Shown: positions 1 to 8,237, counted from the first letter of the stretch. The stretch is DNA of 25,426 nucleotides from CAYLJO01 sp964383905 (GCA_964383905.1 CAYLJO010000082.1:1-25426), one strand, 5' to 3'. Notes: generated by a model from the sequence alone, not told the origin. Numbers and translations: made by a program.

Positions 1-2
1 TT

Positions 3-1091
3 GACTCGAGCGCCGTCGTCGCCCTCATGAGCGAGCAGAGCCCCGCGCCGGTCAAAACATTTTCCATAGGCTTCGAGGAGCAGGACTTCAGCGAGCTCCA
101 TCACGCGCGGCGGGTCGCCGAGCACGTCGGCGCAGACCATCACGAATTTATCGTGCGCCCCGACGCCCTCGAAGTCTTGCCGACGCTGGTCGAGCACTAC
201 GGTGAGCCGTATGCCGACTCGTCTGCGATCCCGACATACTACGTTTCCAGGGAGACGCGCAAGCATGTGACGGTCGCTTTGAACGGCGACGGCGGTGACG
301 AATGCTTCGCCGGGTACGAGCGATATGCGGGCATGAGTCTCGCCGAGAAGTACCAAAAATTACCGGGCGTGTTGCGGCAATCGGTGATCGAAAATGCCGT
401 CGAGCTGCTGCCGGCTTCAGCCGACGACCGCAACCGCATGGGACGTGCCAAGCGCTTCATGCGTGCCGCCTCATTACCCAAGGTGGATCGCTACCTGCAG
501 TGGGTAACCGCCTTTGGCCCTGACATTAAGAAGGAACTCTATTCGGACGGTTTCCGGCGCGATATGGAAAGGCTCGACGTCGCGCGGTTTCTGACCCCGT
601 GGTTTGCGCGGGCCAACGGCGCGGGCGTCGTCGATGCGGCGCTGCTGGCCGATACGATGACATACCTGCCGAACGATCTGCTCGTGAAAGTTGATATTGC
701 GAGCATGGCCGTCTCGCTCGAGGCGCGCTCACCTTTTTTAGACCATCATGTGATAGAGTTTGCCGCGAGCCTGCCGGAAAAGTTGAAGCTTCGCGGGCTG
801 ACGACCAAATACCTCTTGAAGCGCGTGCTCAAGAAGCTGCTCCCGGTGGAGAACCTGAACCGCCCCAAGATGGGATTCGGCGTGCCCGTCGGCCGCTGGT
901 TCCGCGGAGAGATGCAAGGCTTTCTGCGCGAGACGCTGCTGGGGGAAAAGTCCCTCCAGCGTGGCCTTTTCAACCCGGGGGTGGTGACGCGCCTCGTTGA
1001 ACAACATACGCGCGGCGAGCGGAATTATGCGCACCAACTCTGGACGCTGTTGATGCTCGAATTGTGGTTCAAGAGATTTATCGATAAGTGA
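3..1091 (+). CDS. Asparagine synthase (glutamine-hydrolysing)-like amidotransferase, C-terminal part, 5' truncated by window edge
   Basis: The frame is open from base 3 and begins with DSSAVVALMSEQ, the end of the SGGxDSS ATP-pyrophosphatase loop of class B asparagine synthetases, so the Met at base 27 is internal and the glutaminase domain lies outside the window. About 362 residues are visible. NGDGGDECFAGY (around residue 94) and SLEARSPFLDHHVIEFAASLP are typical of the synthetase domain. The family adenylates a carboxylate and transfers ammonia from glutamine; copies inside exopolysaccharide loci (as in PEP-CTERM/XrtA loci) are thought to amidate a sugar acid or other surface component rather than make free asparagine. 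The neighbours (nucleotidyltransferase, epimerase, glycosyltransferases) favour that reading, but the substrate is inferred. A strong hairpin follows the stop. Confidence 0.93.
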   Translation, partial: DSSAVVALMSEQSPAPVKTFSIGFEEQDFSELHHARRVAEHVGADHHEFIVRPDALEVLPTLVEHYGEPYADSSAIPTYYVSRETRKHVTVALNGDGGDECFAGYERYAGMSLAEKYQKLPGVLRQSVIENAVELLPASADDRNRMGRAKRFMRAASLPKVDRYLQWVTAFGPDIKKELYSDGFRRDMERLDVARFLTPWFARANGAGVVDAALLADTMTYLPNDLLVKVDIASMAVSLEARSPFLDHHVIEFAASLPEKLKLRGLTTKYLLKRVLKKLLPVENLNRPKMGFGVPVGRWFRGEMQGFLRETLLGEKSLQRGLFNPGVVTRLVEQHTRGERNYAHQLWTLLMLELWFKRFIDK

Positions 1092-1100
1092 ATCATTAAA

Positions 1101-1127
1101 CAGAAGACAATCATGGATTGTCTTCTG
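1101..1127 (+). terminator. Perfect 12-bp hairpin after the amidotransferase stop codon
   Basis: CAGAAGACAATC (1101-1112) and its exact complement GATTGTCTTCTG (1116-1127) are separated by ATG, giving a 12-bp stem 9 bases after the stop codon. No T-tract follows, so this is not a classical intrinsic terminator. It may act as a 3'-end stability or processing structure between the amidotransferase and the nucleotidyltransferase gene, or as a Rho-assisted terminator. The stem is seen directly; the role is inferred. Confidence 0.6.
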
Positions 1128-1173
1128 ACTGACGGTGATGGTTTCCCATCTGCTTTTTGGGGAGGACGACTGA

Positions 1174-1938
1174 GTGAAGGGCGTGGTATTGGCCGGCGGA
1201 TTAGGCACGCGATTACGACCGTTAACGGCTGTGACCAACAAGCACCTGCTGCCTGTTTACAACCAGCCGATGATTTATTACCCGATCCGAACCCTGGTGA
1301 ACGCAGGTATCAGGGACATCATGATCGTCACGGGCGGGAACTCGGCGGGCGATTTCCTCAGGCTGCTCGGCAACGGTAAAGCATTCGGCCTCAAGCACCT
1401 CAATTACACCTATCAGGAGGGCGAGGGCGGCATTGCCGAAGCGCTCTCGCTCGTCGAACATTTCGCGGCGGGCGATCCGGTCTGCGTTGTGCTCGGTGAT
1501 AACATCATCGAAGGCAATATCAGCGCGGCCGTGCGCGCCTATCGTCACCAGGGCGGGGGCGCGAAGATTTTGCTGAAGAAAGTCCCGGACCCGCAGCGCT
1601 TCGGCGTACCCGAACTCGACGGCCGGCGCGTTCTGCGCATCGAAGAAAAGCCCGAGCTGCCGAAATCCGATTACGCGGTCGTCGGAATTTACATGTACGA
1701 CGACGGCGTCTTCGACATTATTCGCACGTTGAAGCCCTCGGCGCGCGGCGAGCTGGAGATTACCGACGTCAATAACGCCTACATTCTGCGCGATGAGATG
1801 ACGTGGAACGAGCTCGAAGGGTGGTGGACAGATGCCGGGACTTTTGAGAGTCTTCTGCGGGCGTCAAACCTGGTGGCCGAAACCGGCGCCAACAAAATGG
1901 AGTTGAAGCATGCAGAGCAGGCCGGCGCAAATGTCTGA
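1174..1938 (+). CDS. rmlA: Sugar-1-phosphate nucleotidyltransferase, RmlA family (short form)
   Basis: A 254-aa NTP transferase that would activate a sugar 1-phosphate (classically glucose 1-phosphate plus dTTP to dTDP-glucose). Residues 8-18 are GGLGTRLRPLT, the nucleotide-binding signature; VLGDNI (about residue 108) and the IEEKP motif (about 155) are the other conserved blocks, and WWTDAGTFESLL near residue 217 matches the family. It is shorter than typical RmlA (about 290 aa) and lacks the C-terminal helical extension, so the exact sugar or nucleotide is open. The GTG start is chosen because GGGGAGG lies about 9 bases upstream and the protein then begins at the Rossmann strand. The end overlaps the RmlC-like gene by 29 bases, implying co-translation. 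No rmlB or rmlD is visible in the window. Confidence 0.87.
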   Translation: MKGVVLAGGLGTRLRPLTAVTNKHLLPVYNQPMIYYPIRTLVNAGIRDIMIVTGGNSAGDFLRLLGNGKAFGLKHLNYTYQEGEGGIAEALSLVEHFAAGDPVCVVLGDNIIEGNISAAVRAYRHQGGGAKILLKKVPDPQRFGVPELDGRRVLRIEEKPELPKSDYAVVGIYMYDDGVFDIIRTLKPSARGELEITDVNNAYILRDEMTWNELEGWWTDAGTFESLLRASNLVAETGANKMELKHAEQAGANV

Positions 1939-2416
1939 GCGATTCAAACGCGGCGCGATCCGCGACGTCGTCGTGCGTGACCTGCGCAAGTTCGTTGACG
2001 AGCGTGGGTGGTTGGCCGAGCTGTTCCGGCACGATGAGCTCGCCCAGGAGTTTCACCCCGTGATGGCGTATATTTCCTCGACCGAGCCCGGCTTTACGCG
2101 CGGACCACACGAGCACGTCGATCAGGCCGATCTCTTCTGTTTCATCGGCCCGTCAAACTTCAAGCTGCGCATGTGGGACAACCGCCAGGACTCGGAAACG
2201 TACAATCATGTGATGACGCTTTACGTGGGGGCGGACAACCCGAAAAGTGTGCTCGTGCCGAAGGGGGTCGTTCACACGTACCGCAACATCGGGAGCACAC
2301 AGGGCATCGTCATCAACTGTCCCAACCGCCTTTACATGGGCCACGGCAGGGGCGGGGGGGTTGACGAGATACGGCACGAGGACGATCCCGATACCATTTT
2401 CAGGATAGATGACTGA
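1910..2416 (+). CDS. dTDP-4-dehydrorhamnose 3,5-epimerase-like cupin protein (RmlC family, divergent)
   Basis: A 168-aa single cupin protein. RmlC-like features are the N-terminal RGWLAELFRHDEL, the metal-free cupin core with RGPHEHVDQAD (about residues 64-74), VPKGVVHTYRNIG (about 119) with the conserved His, and the C-terminal DEIRHEDDPDTIF that corresponds to the DP.I region of RmlC. The usual RGLHxQ is RGPHEH here, so it is a divergent member and may epimerise a different NDP-4-keto sugar or be a non-catalytic relative. ATG 1910 has GGAG 7 bases upstream; ATG 1931 (starting MSERF) is an alternative. The gene overlaps the nucleotidyltransferase end, and its stop codon sits in an inverted repeat just before the assembly gap. 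Confidence 0.82.
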   Translation: MQSRPAQMSERFKRGAIRDVVVRDLRKFVDERGWLAELFRHDELAQEFHPVMAYISSTEPGFTRGPHEHVDQADLFCFIGPSNFKLRMWDNRQDSETYNHVMTLYVGADNPKSVLVPKGVVHTYRNIGSTQGIVINCPNRLYMGHGRGGGVDEIRHEDDPDTIFRIDD

Positions 2417-2462
2417 TTAGACCCATAATCAGTGGTCGGTAATCATTCCAAACAGACCGGCT
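2408..2462. repeat. 55-bp direct repeat, left copy at the contig end
   Basis: These 55 bases directly before the N run are identical to 2563-2617 directly after it. Exact identity abutting both sides of a gap, at a length equal to a common de Bruijn k-mer (55), points to an unmerged contig overlap rather than a biological repeat. Confidence 0.9.
2412..2433 (+). terminator. Hairpin overlapping the stop codon of the RmlC-like gene
   Basis: ACTGATTA (2412-2419) and TAATCAGT (2426-2433) form a perfect 8-bp stem around the six-base loop GACCCA. The TGA stop (2414-2416) lies in the left arm. No T-tract follows. The same hairpin is present at 2567-2588 in the second copy of the duplicated contig end. 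A role in transcript 3'-end definition is inferred. Confidence 0.4.
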
Positions 2463-2562
2463 NNNNNNNNNNNNNNNNNNNNNNNNNNNNNNNNNNNNNN
2501 NNNNNNNNNNNNNNNNNNNNNNNNNNNNNNNNNNNNNNNNNNNNNNNNNNNNNNNNNNNNNN
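2463..2562. other. Scaffold gap of exactly 100 Ns
   Basis: A run of 100 undetermined bases, the conventional placeholder for a gap of unknown size. Because the two flanking ends share 55 identical bases, the real gap is probably zero and the true intergenic distance from the RmlC-like stop to the GT4 start is probably about 60 bp. Confidence 0.97.
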
Positions 2563-2617
2563 GATGACTGATTAGACCCATAATCAGTGGTCGGTAATCA
2601 TTCCAAACAGACCGGCT
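2563..2617. repeat. 55-bp direct repeat, right copy at the contig start
   Basis: Identical to 2408-2462, beginning at the first base after the gap and including the tail of the RmlC-like coding sequence (GATGACTGA). It is best read as an assembly overlap and should not be annotated as a second gene end. Confidence 0.9.
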
Positions 2618-2631
2618 GCTAATTACTTCCG

Positions 2632-3939
2632 ATGAAAATTGTGCGCATCATCGCCCGGCTCAATGTCGGCGGCCCGGCGCGTCACGTCGTCTGGCTGACC
2701 GCCGGGTTGTCTACCGCGGAATACCGTTCAACACTTGTGGCCGGTACCGTCCCGCCGGGCGAAGACGACATGAGCTACTTCGCCGCCGCCGCCGGCGTCA
2801 CGCCGCTCATCATTCCGCAGATGAGTCGTGAAATCTCTGTTAAGGATGCGCTAACGATCTGGAAGCTCTACCGGCTATTGGCGCGCGAGCGGCCCGACAT
2901 AGTCCATACCCATACGGCCAAGGCGGGTACGGTGGGGCGCGTTGCGGCCCTACTCTACCGCTGGCTGACTCCGGCCACACTGGTGGGCCGGCCCCGCCGT
3001 TGCCAGGTCGTGCATACTTACCACGGTCACATCTTTCACAGCTATTACGGCGCTTTGAAGACACGCCTCTTTCTGGCCATCGAAAAAGTTCTGGCACAAC
3101 TGGCGACAGACCGGATCGTTGTTTTGAGCGCGCAGCAGCTCCACGAGATACACGAGACCTTCGGCGTCGGACGTGCCTCGCAATTTGCCATTATCCCGCT
3201 CGGGCTCGACACCAGCATGTTTGCCGATTGGCCGGAGCGGCGGCGCATCATGCGCGACGAGTTGGGAGCAGGCGAGAAGGACTTGCTGGTCGGCATCGTG
3301 GGGCGCTTGACCGAGATCAAGAACCACGAGCTGTTTCTGCGGGCCGCCGCCCGGTATCGGGAGATTCGCACGGAAGAAACCGATACACGGCGCGTACGCT
3401 TCATAATCATCGGCGACGGTCAGCTGCGACGCAGACTGGAAGAGCTGGCGCTCACGCTCGGCCTCGGCGGCGGCGACGCCACTTTTCTGGGGAAGCGTGA
3501 TGACCCGGAGAACTTCTACCCCGCGCTCGACATTGTGGCGTTAACTTCGCTTAACGAGGGCACGCCGTTAACGCTGATCGAGGCGATGGCCAACGCGCGG
3601 GCGGTGATCGCGACGGCGGTCGGCGGCGTGGTCGATCTGCTCGGAGGGGCGGTCGCCCCGCGGGAGCATGACGGCCGGTACGTAATCTGTGAGCACGGCA
3701 TACTGGTTACAGCGACTTCTGCGGAGGGGTTTTCGCGCGGGTTGTCACGTCTTATTACAGACGAGGCGTTACGTCGTGAGATGGGCGAGCGCGGGCGGCG
3801 CTTCGTGGCACAAAAATTTTCCAAAGAGCGTTTGCTCGCGGACGTGATGAGTCTTTATCGCGCATTGGTCCATCCCGGCGCGGTCACGGCGCCCGCCCAT
3901 TCACAGGAAGTACATATCTCGTCCGAGCATCGTGTTTGA
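2632..3939 (+). CDS. Glycosyltransferase family 4 (GT-B fold)
   Basis: A 435-aa retaining glycosyltransferase expected to act at the cytoplasmic membrane face, adding a sugar from an NDP donor to a lipid-linked glycan. The N-terminal acceptor domain starts MKIVRIIARLNVGGPARHV with the glycine-rich GGPARHV loop, followed by DIVHTHTAKAGTVGR (about 91-105). The C-terminal donor domain has GIVGRLTEIKNHELFLRA (about 222-240), FIIIGDGQLRR, and NEGTPLTLIEAMANARAVIAT (about 307), the E-x7-E motif typical of GT4. ATG 2632 has no strong Shine-Dalgarno sequence, but it gives the expected N-terminal strand. It ends 14 bases before the next start, so it is operonic with the epimerase. Donor and acceptor sugars cannot be read from the sequence. 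Confidence 0.9.
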   Translation: MKIVRIIARLNVGGPARHVVWLTAGLSTAEYRSTLVAGTVPPGEDDMSYFAAAAGVTPLIIPQMSREISVKDALTIWKLYRLLARERPDIVHTHTAKAGTVGRVAALLYRWLTPATLVGRPRRCQVVHTYHGHIFHSYYGALKTRLFLAIEKVLAQLATDRIVVLSAQQLHEIHETFGVGRASQFAIIPLGLDTSMFADWPERRRIMRDELGAGEKDLLVGIVGRLTEIKNHELFLRAAARYREIRTEETDTRRVRFIIIGDGQLRRRLEELALTLGLGGGDATFLGKRDDPENFYPALDIVALTSLNEGTPLTLIEAMANARAVIATAVGGVVDLLGGAVAPREHDGRYVICEHGILVTATSAEGFSRGLSRLITDEALRREMGERGRRFVAQKFSKERLLADVMSLYRALVHPGAVTAPAHSQEVHISSEHRV

Positions 3940-3953
3940 AAGGAGCGTAAAGT

Positions 3954-4952
3954 TTGCGAGTATTGATTACGGGAGGTGCGGGGTTTATCGGGTCACATCT
4001 CTCGGACGCTTACCTGGAGCGCGGCGACGAGGTCTACGTGATCGACGATCTCTCGACGGGCAGCATCGAGAACATCCAACATCTGAAGAACCACCCGCGT
4101 TTTCATTACACCATTGACAGCGTCCACAATCAACCGGTGGTTGCCGAACTCGTTGATCAGTGCGACGCGATCTTTCACCTGGCGGCGGCCGTCGGCGTCA
4201 AGCTGATCGTCGAAAGCCCGGTCAGGACTATCGAAACGAATGTCCACGGCACGGAAGTCGTGCTCGGGCTCGCCAACAAGAAGAAGAAAAAAGTTCTGAT
4301 CGCCTCGACCTCCGAGGTTTATGGGCTGAGCACGGAAGTGCCGTTTCGCGAAGACGGAAATCTGGTGATGGGCGCGACCACCAAAGGGCGCTGGAGCTAC
4401 GCCTGCTCGAAGGCCATCGACGAGTTCCTGGCCCTCGCCTACTGGCGCGAGAAGAAACTGCCGACCATCATCGTCCGGCTCTTCAACACCGTCGGCCCGC
4501 GGCAAACGGGGCAGTACGGGATGGTGATCCCGACCTTCGTTAAGCAGGCGCTTTCGGGACGCCCCATCACCGTCTACGGCGACGGGAAGCAATCGCGCTG
4601 CTTCGGTTACGTCGGCGATGTGGTCGGCGCGCTCGTCAATCTCATGGATCAGCCGGCGGCAGTCGGTCAGGTCTTCAACATCGGCTCGAATGAGGAAGTG
4701 ACGATTCTTCACCTCGCCGAGCGGGTCAAGCAACTGACACAATCAGATTCGGAGATAGCTTTCGTGCCATACGATGAGGCTTACGAAGAGGGGTTTGAGG
4801 ACATGCCTCGCCGCGTCCCCGACATCTCGAAAGTCAACGCCCTCGTCGGCTTTCGTCCTGAAATGTCGCTCGACGGCATTCTCCGGAGCGTCATCAACTA
4901 TCACAGCGGCCGATCCAACGCCTCGATTAAGGCCGCTAATTTTAAGCTCTGA
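3954..4952 (+). CDS. NAD-dependent sugar epimerase/dehydratase (extended SDR; UDP-glucuronate decarboxylase or GalE-like)
   Basis: A 332-aa extended short-chain dehydrogenase acting on an NDP-sugar. The N-terminal TGGAGFIGSH (residues 6-15) is the NAD-binding GxxGxxG loop, with the acidic pair D31/D32 at the end of strand 2. STSEVYG (118-124) and Y149-x3-K153 (YACSK) supply the catalytic Ser/Thr, Tyr and Lys. RLFNTVGPRQTG and VYGDGKQSRCFGYVGDVV are sugar-nucleotide-binding blocks shared with UDP-glucuronate decarboxylases and UDP-glucose 4-epimerases. The RmlB-specific dehydratase motif (Asp-Glu after the SSS/T) is not seen, so dTDP-glucose 4,6-dehydratase is unlikely. TTG 3954 is preceded by AGGAG with an 8-base spacer. 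Substrate specificity is not resolved. Confidence 0.85.
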   Translation: MRVLITGGAGFIGSHLSDAYLERGDEVYVIDDLSTGSIENIQHLKNHPRFHYTIDSVHNQPVVAELVDQCDAIFHLAAAVGVKLIVESPVRTIETNVHGTEVVLGLANKKKKKVLIASTSEVYGLSTEVPFREDGNLVMGATTKGRWSYACSKAIDEFLALAYWREKKLPTIIVRLFNTVGPRQTGQYGMVIPTFVKQALSGRPITVYGDGKQSRCFGYVGDVVGALVNLMDQPAAVGQVFNIGSNEEVTILHLAERVKQLTQSDSEIAFVPYDEAYEEGFEDMPRRVPDISKVNALVGFRPEMSLDGILRSVINYHSGRSNASIKAANFKL

Positions 4953-5026
4953 CGCACTCCGGCGCTTGATTTGTCCTGGCGAATCGAATAGGGTTTCAGG
5001 TTCGCCGCAAACAGGGCTCTAATAAT

Positions 5027-6835
5027 TTGCTGTTATTCATGCTGCTTACTTCATCGCAACTCATGGCAGTTGCTGCCTCCTTTGTGCTCGCGCTCGGGCT
5101 CACGCCCGTCGTGCGCGCGTTGGCGCGGCGTTGGGGGATGGTCGCCCAGCCTAAAACCGACCGGTGGCACAAGAAGCCGACCGCAATGCTCGGCGGTATC
5201 GCGATCTGGGTCGCCGTCGCGGGCAGTTATTTAGCGTTTGTGCCGCGTACCCCGTACGGCGTAGTGGTGATAGGCGCGAGCACATTCCTCTTCCTGGTCG
5301 GACTGGCCGACGACCTTTTGCACGCCAAGCCCTATCAGAAATTGATCGGGCAGGTGATGGGCGCGGCGTTCATCATCTATTACGGATTGAGCCTGCCGTG
5401 GACCGCTTCGGCGCCGTTGAATATGGCGTTCACGATTTTCTGGTTGATCGGCATCACCAACGCGGTCAACCTGCTCGACAACATGGACGGGCTGGCCGCC
5501 GGGGTCGCGGCCATCGCTTCCACTTTCCTGGCGATCAGTTTCGCCGCCGGCGGCCAATCGGTTGAGGCCTTGATGCTGGCCGTGTTTGCCGCCGCGCTGG
5601 TCGGTTTCCTGGCGTACAACTCCAATCCGGCCTCCATTTTCATGGGTGATTGTGGCTCGATGTTCATCGGCTTCTTTCTGGCGAGTAGCGCCCTGATGAG
5701 CGCATCGGGCGGCCGTTCGCGCAGCTTTCTGCCCGTCCTTGCCGTGCCGATCCTGATCCTGTTCATCCCGATCTTTGACACGACTCTCGTCACCGTAGTG
5801 CGCAAGCTTTCGGGGCGCGCCGCGTCACAGGGCGGGCGCGACCATACTTCGCACCGCCTGGTGGCGCTGGGGATGTCAGAACGCCGCGCCGTGTTGATGT
5901 TATACGGATTCGCCGCGCTGTCGGGGTTGCTCGCGCTGCTCGTGCGCCAGACGAAACTAGATGTCAGTCTCGCGGCGATTCTCGGGTTCACCGTTGTCCT
6001 TACGCTGCTGGGGGTTTACCTGGCAGGCGTCAAAGTTTACGAGGATGAGGAAGTAAAGGCGGCGCGCGACGCGCCGCTGTTTGCCTTCCTCGTTGACCTG
6101 TCCTACAAGCGCCGCATCTTCGAGGTGATGCTCGATGTCGTGCTGATTATCCTCGCCTATTACAGCGCTTACGCGCTCCGGTTTGGCGCGATGTCTGAAA
6201 GGGGCGAGTGGAGAGTATTCCTGCGTACGTTGCCCGTTCTGGTCTTCGTCAAGATGGCGGTGTTTCTCGTGATGGGCGTTTACCGCGGCATCTGGCGTTA
6301 CACCAGCGTTGATGACCTCGTCGTGTTTGCCAAGGCGGTGATCATCGGCTCAATCGCCAGCGTGCTCGCCGTGCTGTTCGCCTTTCGCTTTGAAGGCGTC
6401 TCACGCGCCGTCTTCGTGCTTGACGCGCTGGTGCTGCTGCTGGTGCTGGCCGGAAGTCGCATGGCATTCCGGCTGTTTCGCCAATTGCTCCCGGCGCCGA
6501 ACGCCCGCGACGGCTGCCGCGTCCTGATTTACGGCGCGGGCGACGCCGGAGAACTGCTGCTGCGCGAGTTGCTGAACAACCCTCGTCTGCAGTATGCGCC
6601 CGTCGGATTCCTTGATGACGACCCGAAAAAGAAGGGTAAAGTAATCCACGGGCTGCGCGTCTTCGAAGGCAACGGCGCTCTGCGGAGCGTCTGCAAATGG
6701 CAGCGCGTAGACGAGATACTGATTTCCAGCTCGAAGTTTACCGAAGAGCGCGTGAAAGAGATTTTGCGTGAGTGTGAAGAAGAGCGAATCACGCTCAAGC
6801 GCATGCGCATCCGGATCGAGCATCTTAGCGAGTAA
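5027..6835 (+). CDS. Fused WecA/MraY-type phosphoglycosyltransferase and CapD/FlaA1-like N-terminal module
   Basis: A 602-aa membrane protein with two parts. Residues about 10-345 are a polyprenyl-phosphate GlcNAc/MurNAc-1-P transferase (WecA/TagO/MraY): DD95-96, NAVNLLDNMDG (145-155), MGDCGSMF (206-213), D251 and the RDHTSHRL loop (271-278) are all intact, so it should initiate a glycan on undecaprenyl phosphate. Residues about 355-602 match the N-terminal half of CapD/WbpM/FlaA1 proteins: four membrane helices, then a Rossmann module with VLIYGAGDAGELLLREL (about 499-515) and VGFLDDDP. The protein stops where the catalytic 4,6-dehydratase SDR domain would begin. TTG 5027 is the longest start; ATG 5039 or 5063 would shorten it slightly, with no clear ribosome site for any. 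It follows the epimerase by 74 bases. Confidence 0.87.
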   Translation: MLLFMLLTSSQLMAVAASFVLALGLTPVVRALARRWGMVAQPKTDRWHKKPTAMLGGIAIWVAVAGSYLAFVPRTPYGVVVIGASTFLFLVGLADDLLHAKPYQKLIGQVMGAAFIIYYGLSLPWTASAPLNMAFTIFWLIGITNAVNLLDNMDGLAAGVAAIASTFLAISFAAGGQSVEALMLAVFAAALVGFLAYNSNPASIFMGDCGSMFIGFFLASSALMSASGGRSRSFLPVLAVPILILFIPIFDTTLVTVVRKLSGRAASQGGRDHTSHRLVALGMSERRAVLMLYGFAALSGLLALLVRQTKLDVSLAAILGFTVVLTLLGVYLAGVKVYEDEEVKAARDAPLFAFLVDLSYKRRIFEVMLDVVLIILAYYSAYALRFGAMSERGEWRVFLRTLPVLVFVKMAVFLVMGVYRGIWRYTSVDDLVVFAKAVIIGSIASVLAVLFAFRFEGVSRAVFVLDALVLLLVLAGSRMAFRLFRQLLPAPNARDGCRVLIYGAGDAGELLLRELLNNPRLQYAPVGFLDDDPKKKGKVIHGLRVFEGNGALRSVCKWQRVDEILISSSKFTEERVKEILRECEEERITLKRMRIRIEHLSE

Positions 6836-6920
6836 AAGGGGTGGGTGAATCGCGATTTAAGATTTCTGGTCGGGACAAAGGAATCACAAATCAACAATCG
6901 CAAGCCTAAAATTCTCATCC

Positions 6921-8237
6921 GTGACTGAGGCTGTATCATCTCAATTGAAACTAATAAGGGTGCGCGCGCCGCTCGCGCGCGCACTCTTGATTGTGCCCGT
7001 CGCGCTCCTCCTCGCGGGGGCGTGGTACGTGGGGCGCTGGTGCGTGGGCGACGCCATGGCCGAGTACACGTCCGGCATGGAGGAAGGTGGGGTGGATACC
7101 GCGCGCGCAGCACTGCGTCTCGCTCCCGACGACCCGCTGACCCACTGGAGGCTTGCCGACCTCGAGATAAAGAGTCTCGATCCCGGTCAACTGCGCGAAG
7201 CTGTGCGCCAATATGAAGCAGCGGTCAGCCTTTCGCCTAACGATTATCGGCTGTGGGTTGACCTCGGGCGGGCGCGCGAGCAGGCGGGCGACGCGGACGG
7301 GGGCGAGCGGGCCCTGCGCCGGGCCGTCGAGCTAGCCCCGGCGTATTCGTACCCGCGCTGGTATCTGGGCAATCTATTATTACGGGAAGGGCGTATCGAA
7401 GAGGCCTTTGCGGAGCTCAGGCGCGCCGCTGATGCCGACCCGACGCTGCATCCACAAATCTTCAACCTGGCGTGGCACGTCGGCAATGAAGACGTACAGG
7501 CAACCATGAAATTGGTCGGCGACTCTGTCGCCGAGCGCGTGCAGCTGGCAGTTTACCTCATGGGTTACGGGCGCGCGGGCGACGCGCTACAGCTCTGGTC
7601 GGCCCTGAGTCCCGCGCAGAAAAGAGAGCAGCGCGCGGCGGGCGAAACGCTGCTCAACGCCCTGCTGGCAGCAAAACGTTACCACGCGGCACTGGAAATT
7701 TATCGAGACATTGCCGCCGTAAATGCCGCGACGCCGGCGGTCGGCCAATTTCTCAACGGGGGGTTTGAGGACGATCTGGCCATGGCGGACGCCGGCATTT
7801 TCGGGTGGCAAGTGAAATCCGTTGCGCAAGCGCGGGCCGCCGTCGATGCCACCATTCATCACAGCGGCGGGCGCAGTTTCCGCATTGTTTTCAAATCGCC
7901 GACAACCCTTGAGTTGAGCAACCTCTCTCAACTCGTCGTCGTCGAGCCTTCGACCGCGTACCGTCTTGAATGCTATGTTCGCACGGCAGATCTAAGAAGT
8001 GTGGTTACGCCCCGGATCGAGGTCGTGGACAATGTGGATGGCAGCTTGCTCGGCGCTTCCGCGCCGCTCCCGCCGGGCAGCAGTGATTGGCAGCCGGTTG
8101 CCATTAATTTTAAGACCGGGGCGAAAACCGAAGCGTTAACCGCGCGCGTTGTTCGCGGGTCGTGCGGCGCGGATCCGGTGTGCCCTATTTTTGGCAGCGT
8201 CTGGTATGACGACTTCAATCTCCAACGCGCCCGCTGA
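6921..8237 (+). CDS. Membrane-anchored TPR protein with C-terminal carbohydrate-binding-like domain
   Basis: A 438-aa protein. A membrane segment lies at about residues 19-41 (ALLIVPVALLLAGAWYV). Residues about 45-185 hold tetratricopeptide-like repeats (for example YEAAVSLSPNDYRLWVDLG and ALRRAVELAPAYSYPRWYLG), and further helical repeats follow to about 265. From about 270 the chain becomes a beta-rich module with NGGFED...FGWQV at its start and VWYDDFNL at its end, the pattern of CBM4/9-type jelly rolls. The likely role is an extracytoplasmic scaffold or polymer-binding partner of the adjacent O-antigen ligase. The next gene's likely start lies inside this one (32-base overlap), supporting co-translation. 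GTG 6921 has no obvious Shine-Dalgarno sequence. Function beyond domain resemblance is inferred. Confidence 0.75.
   Translation: MTEAVSSQLKLIRVRAPLARALLIVPVALLLAGAWYVGRWCVGDAMAEYTSGMEEGGVDTARAALRLAPDDPLTHWRLADLEIKSLDPGQLREAVRQYEAAVSLSPNDYRLWVDLGRAREQAGDADGGERALRRAVELAPAYSYPRWYLGNLLLREGRIEEAFAELRRAADADPTLHPQIFNLAWHVGNEDVQATMKLVGDSVAERVQLAVYLMGYGRAGDALQLWSALSPAQKREQRAAGETLLNALLAAKRYHAALEIYRDIAAVNAATPAVGQFLNGGFEDDLAMADAGIFGWQVKSVAQARAAVDATIHHSGGRSFRIVFKSPTTLELSNLSQLVVVEPSTAYRLECYVRTADLRSVVTPRIEVVDNVDGSLLGASAPLPPGSSDWQPVAINFKTGAKTEALTARVVRGSCGADPVCPIFGSVWYDDFNLQRAR

Noticed and set aside
3954..4952. dTDP-glucose 4,6-dehydratase (RmlB)
   Set aside because: The dehydratase-specific Asp-Glu after the catalytic Thr is not present; the motifs fit a UDP-sugar decarboxylase or epimerase better.
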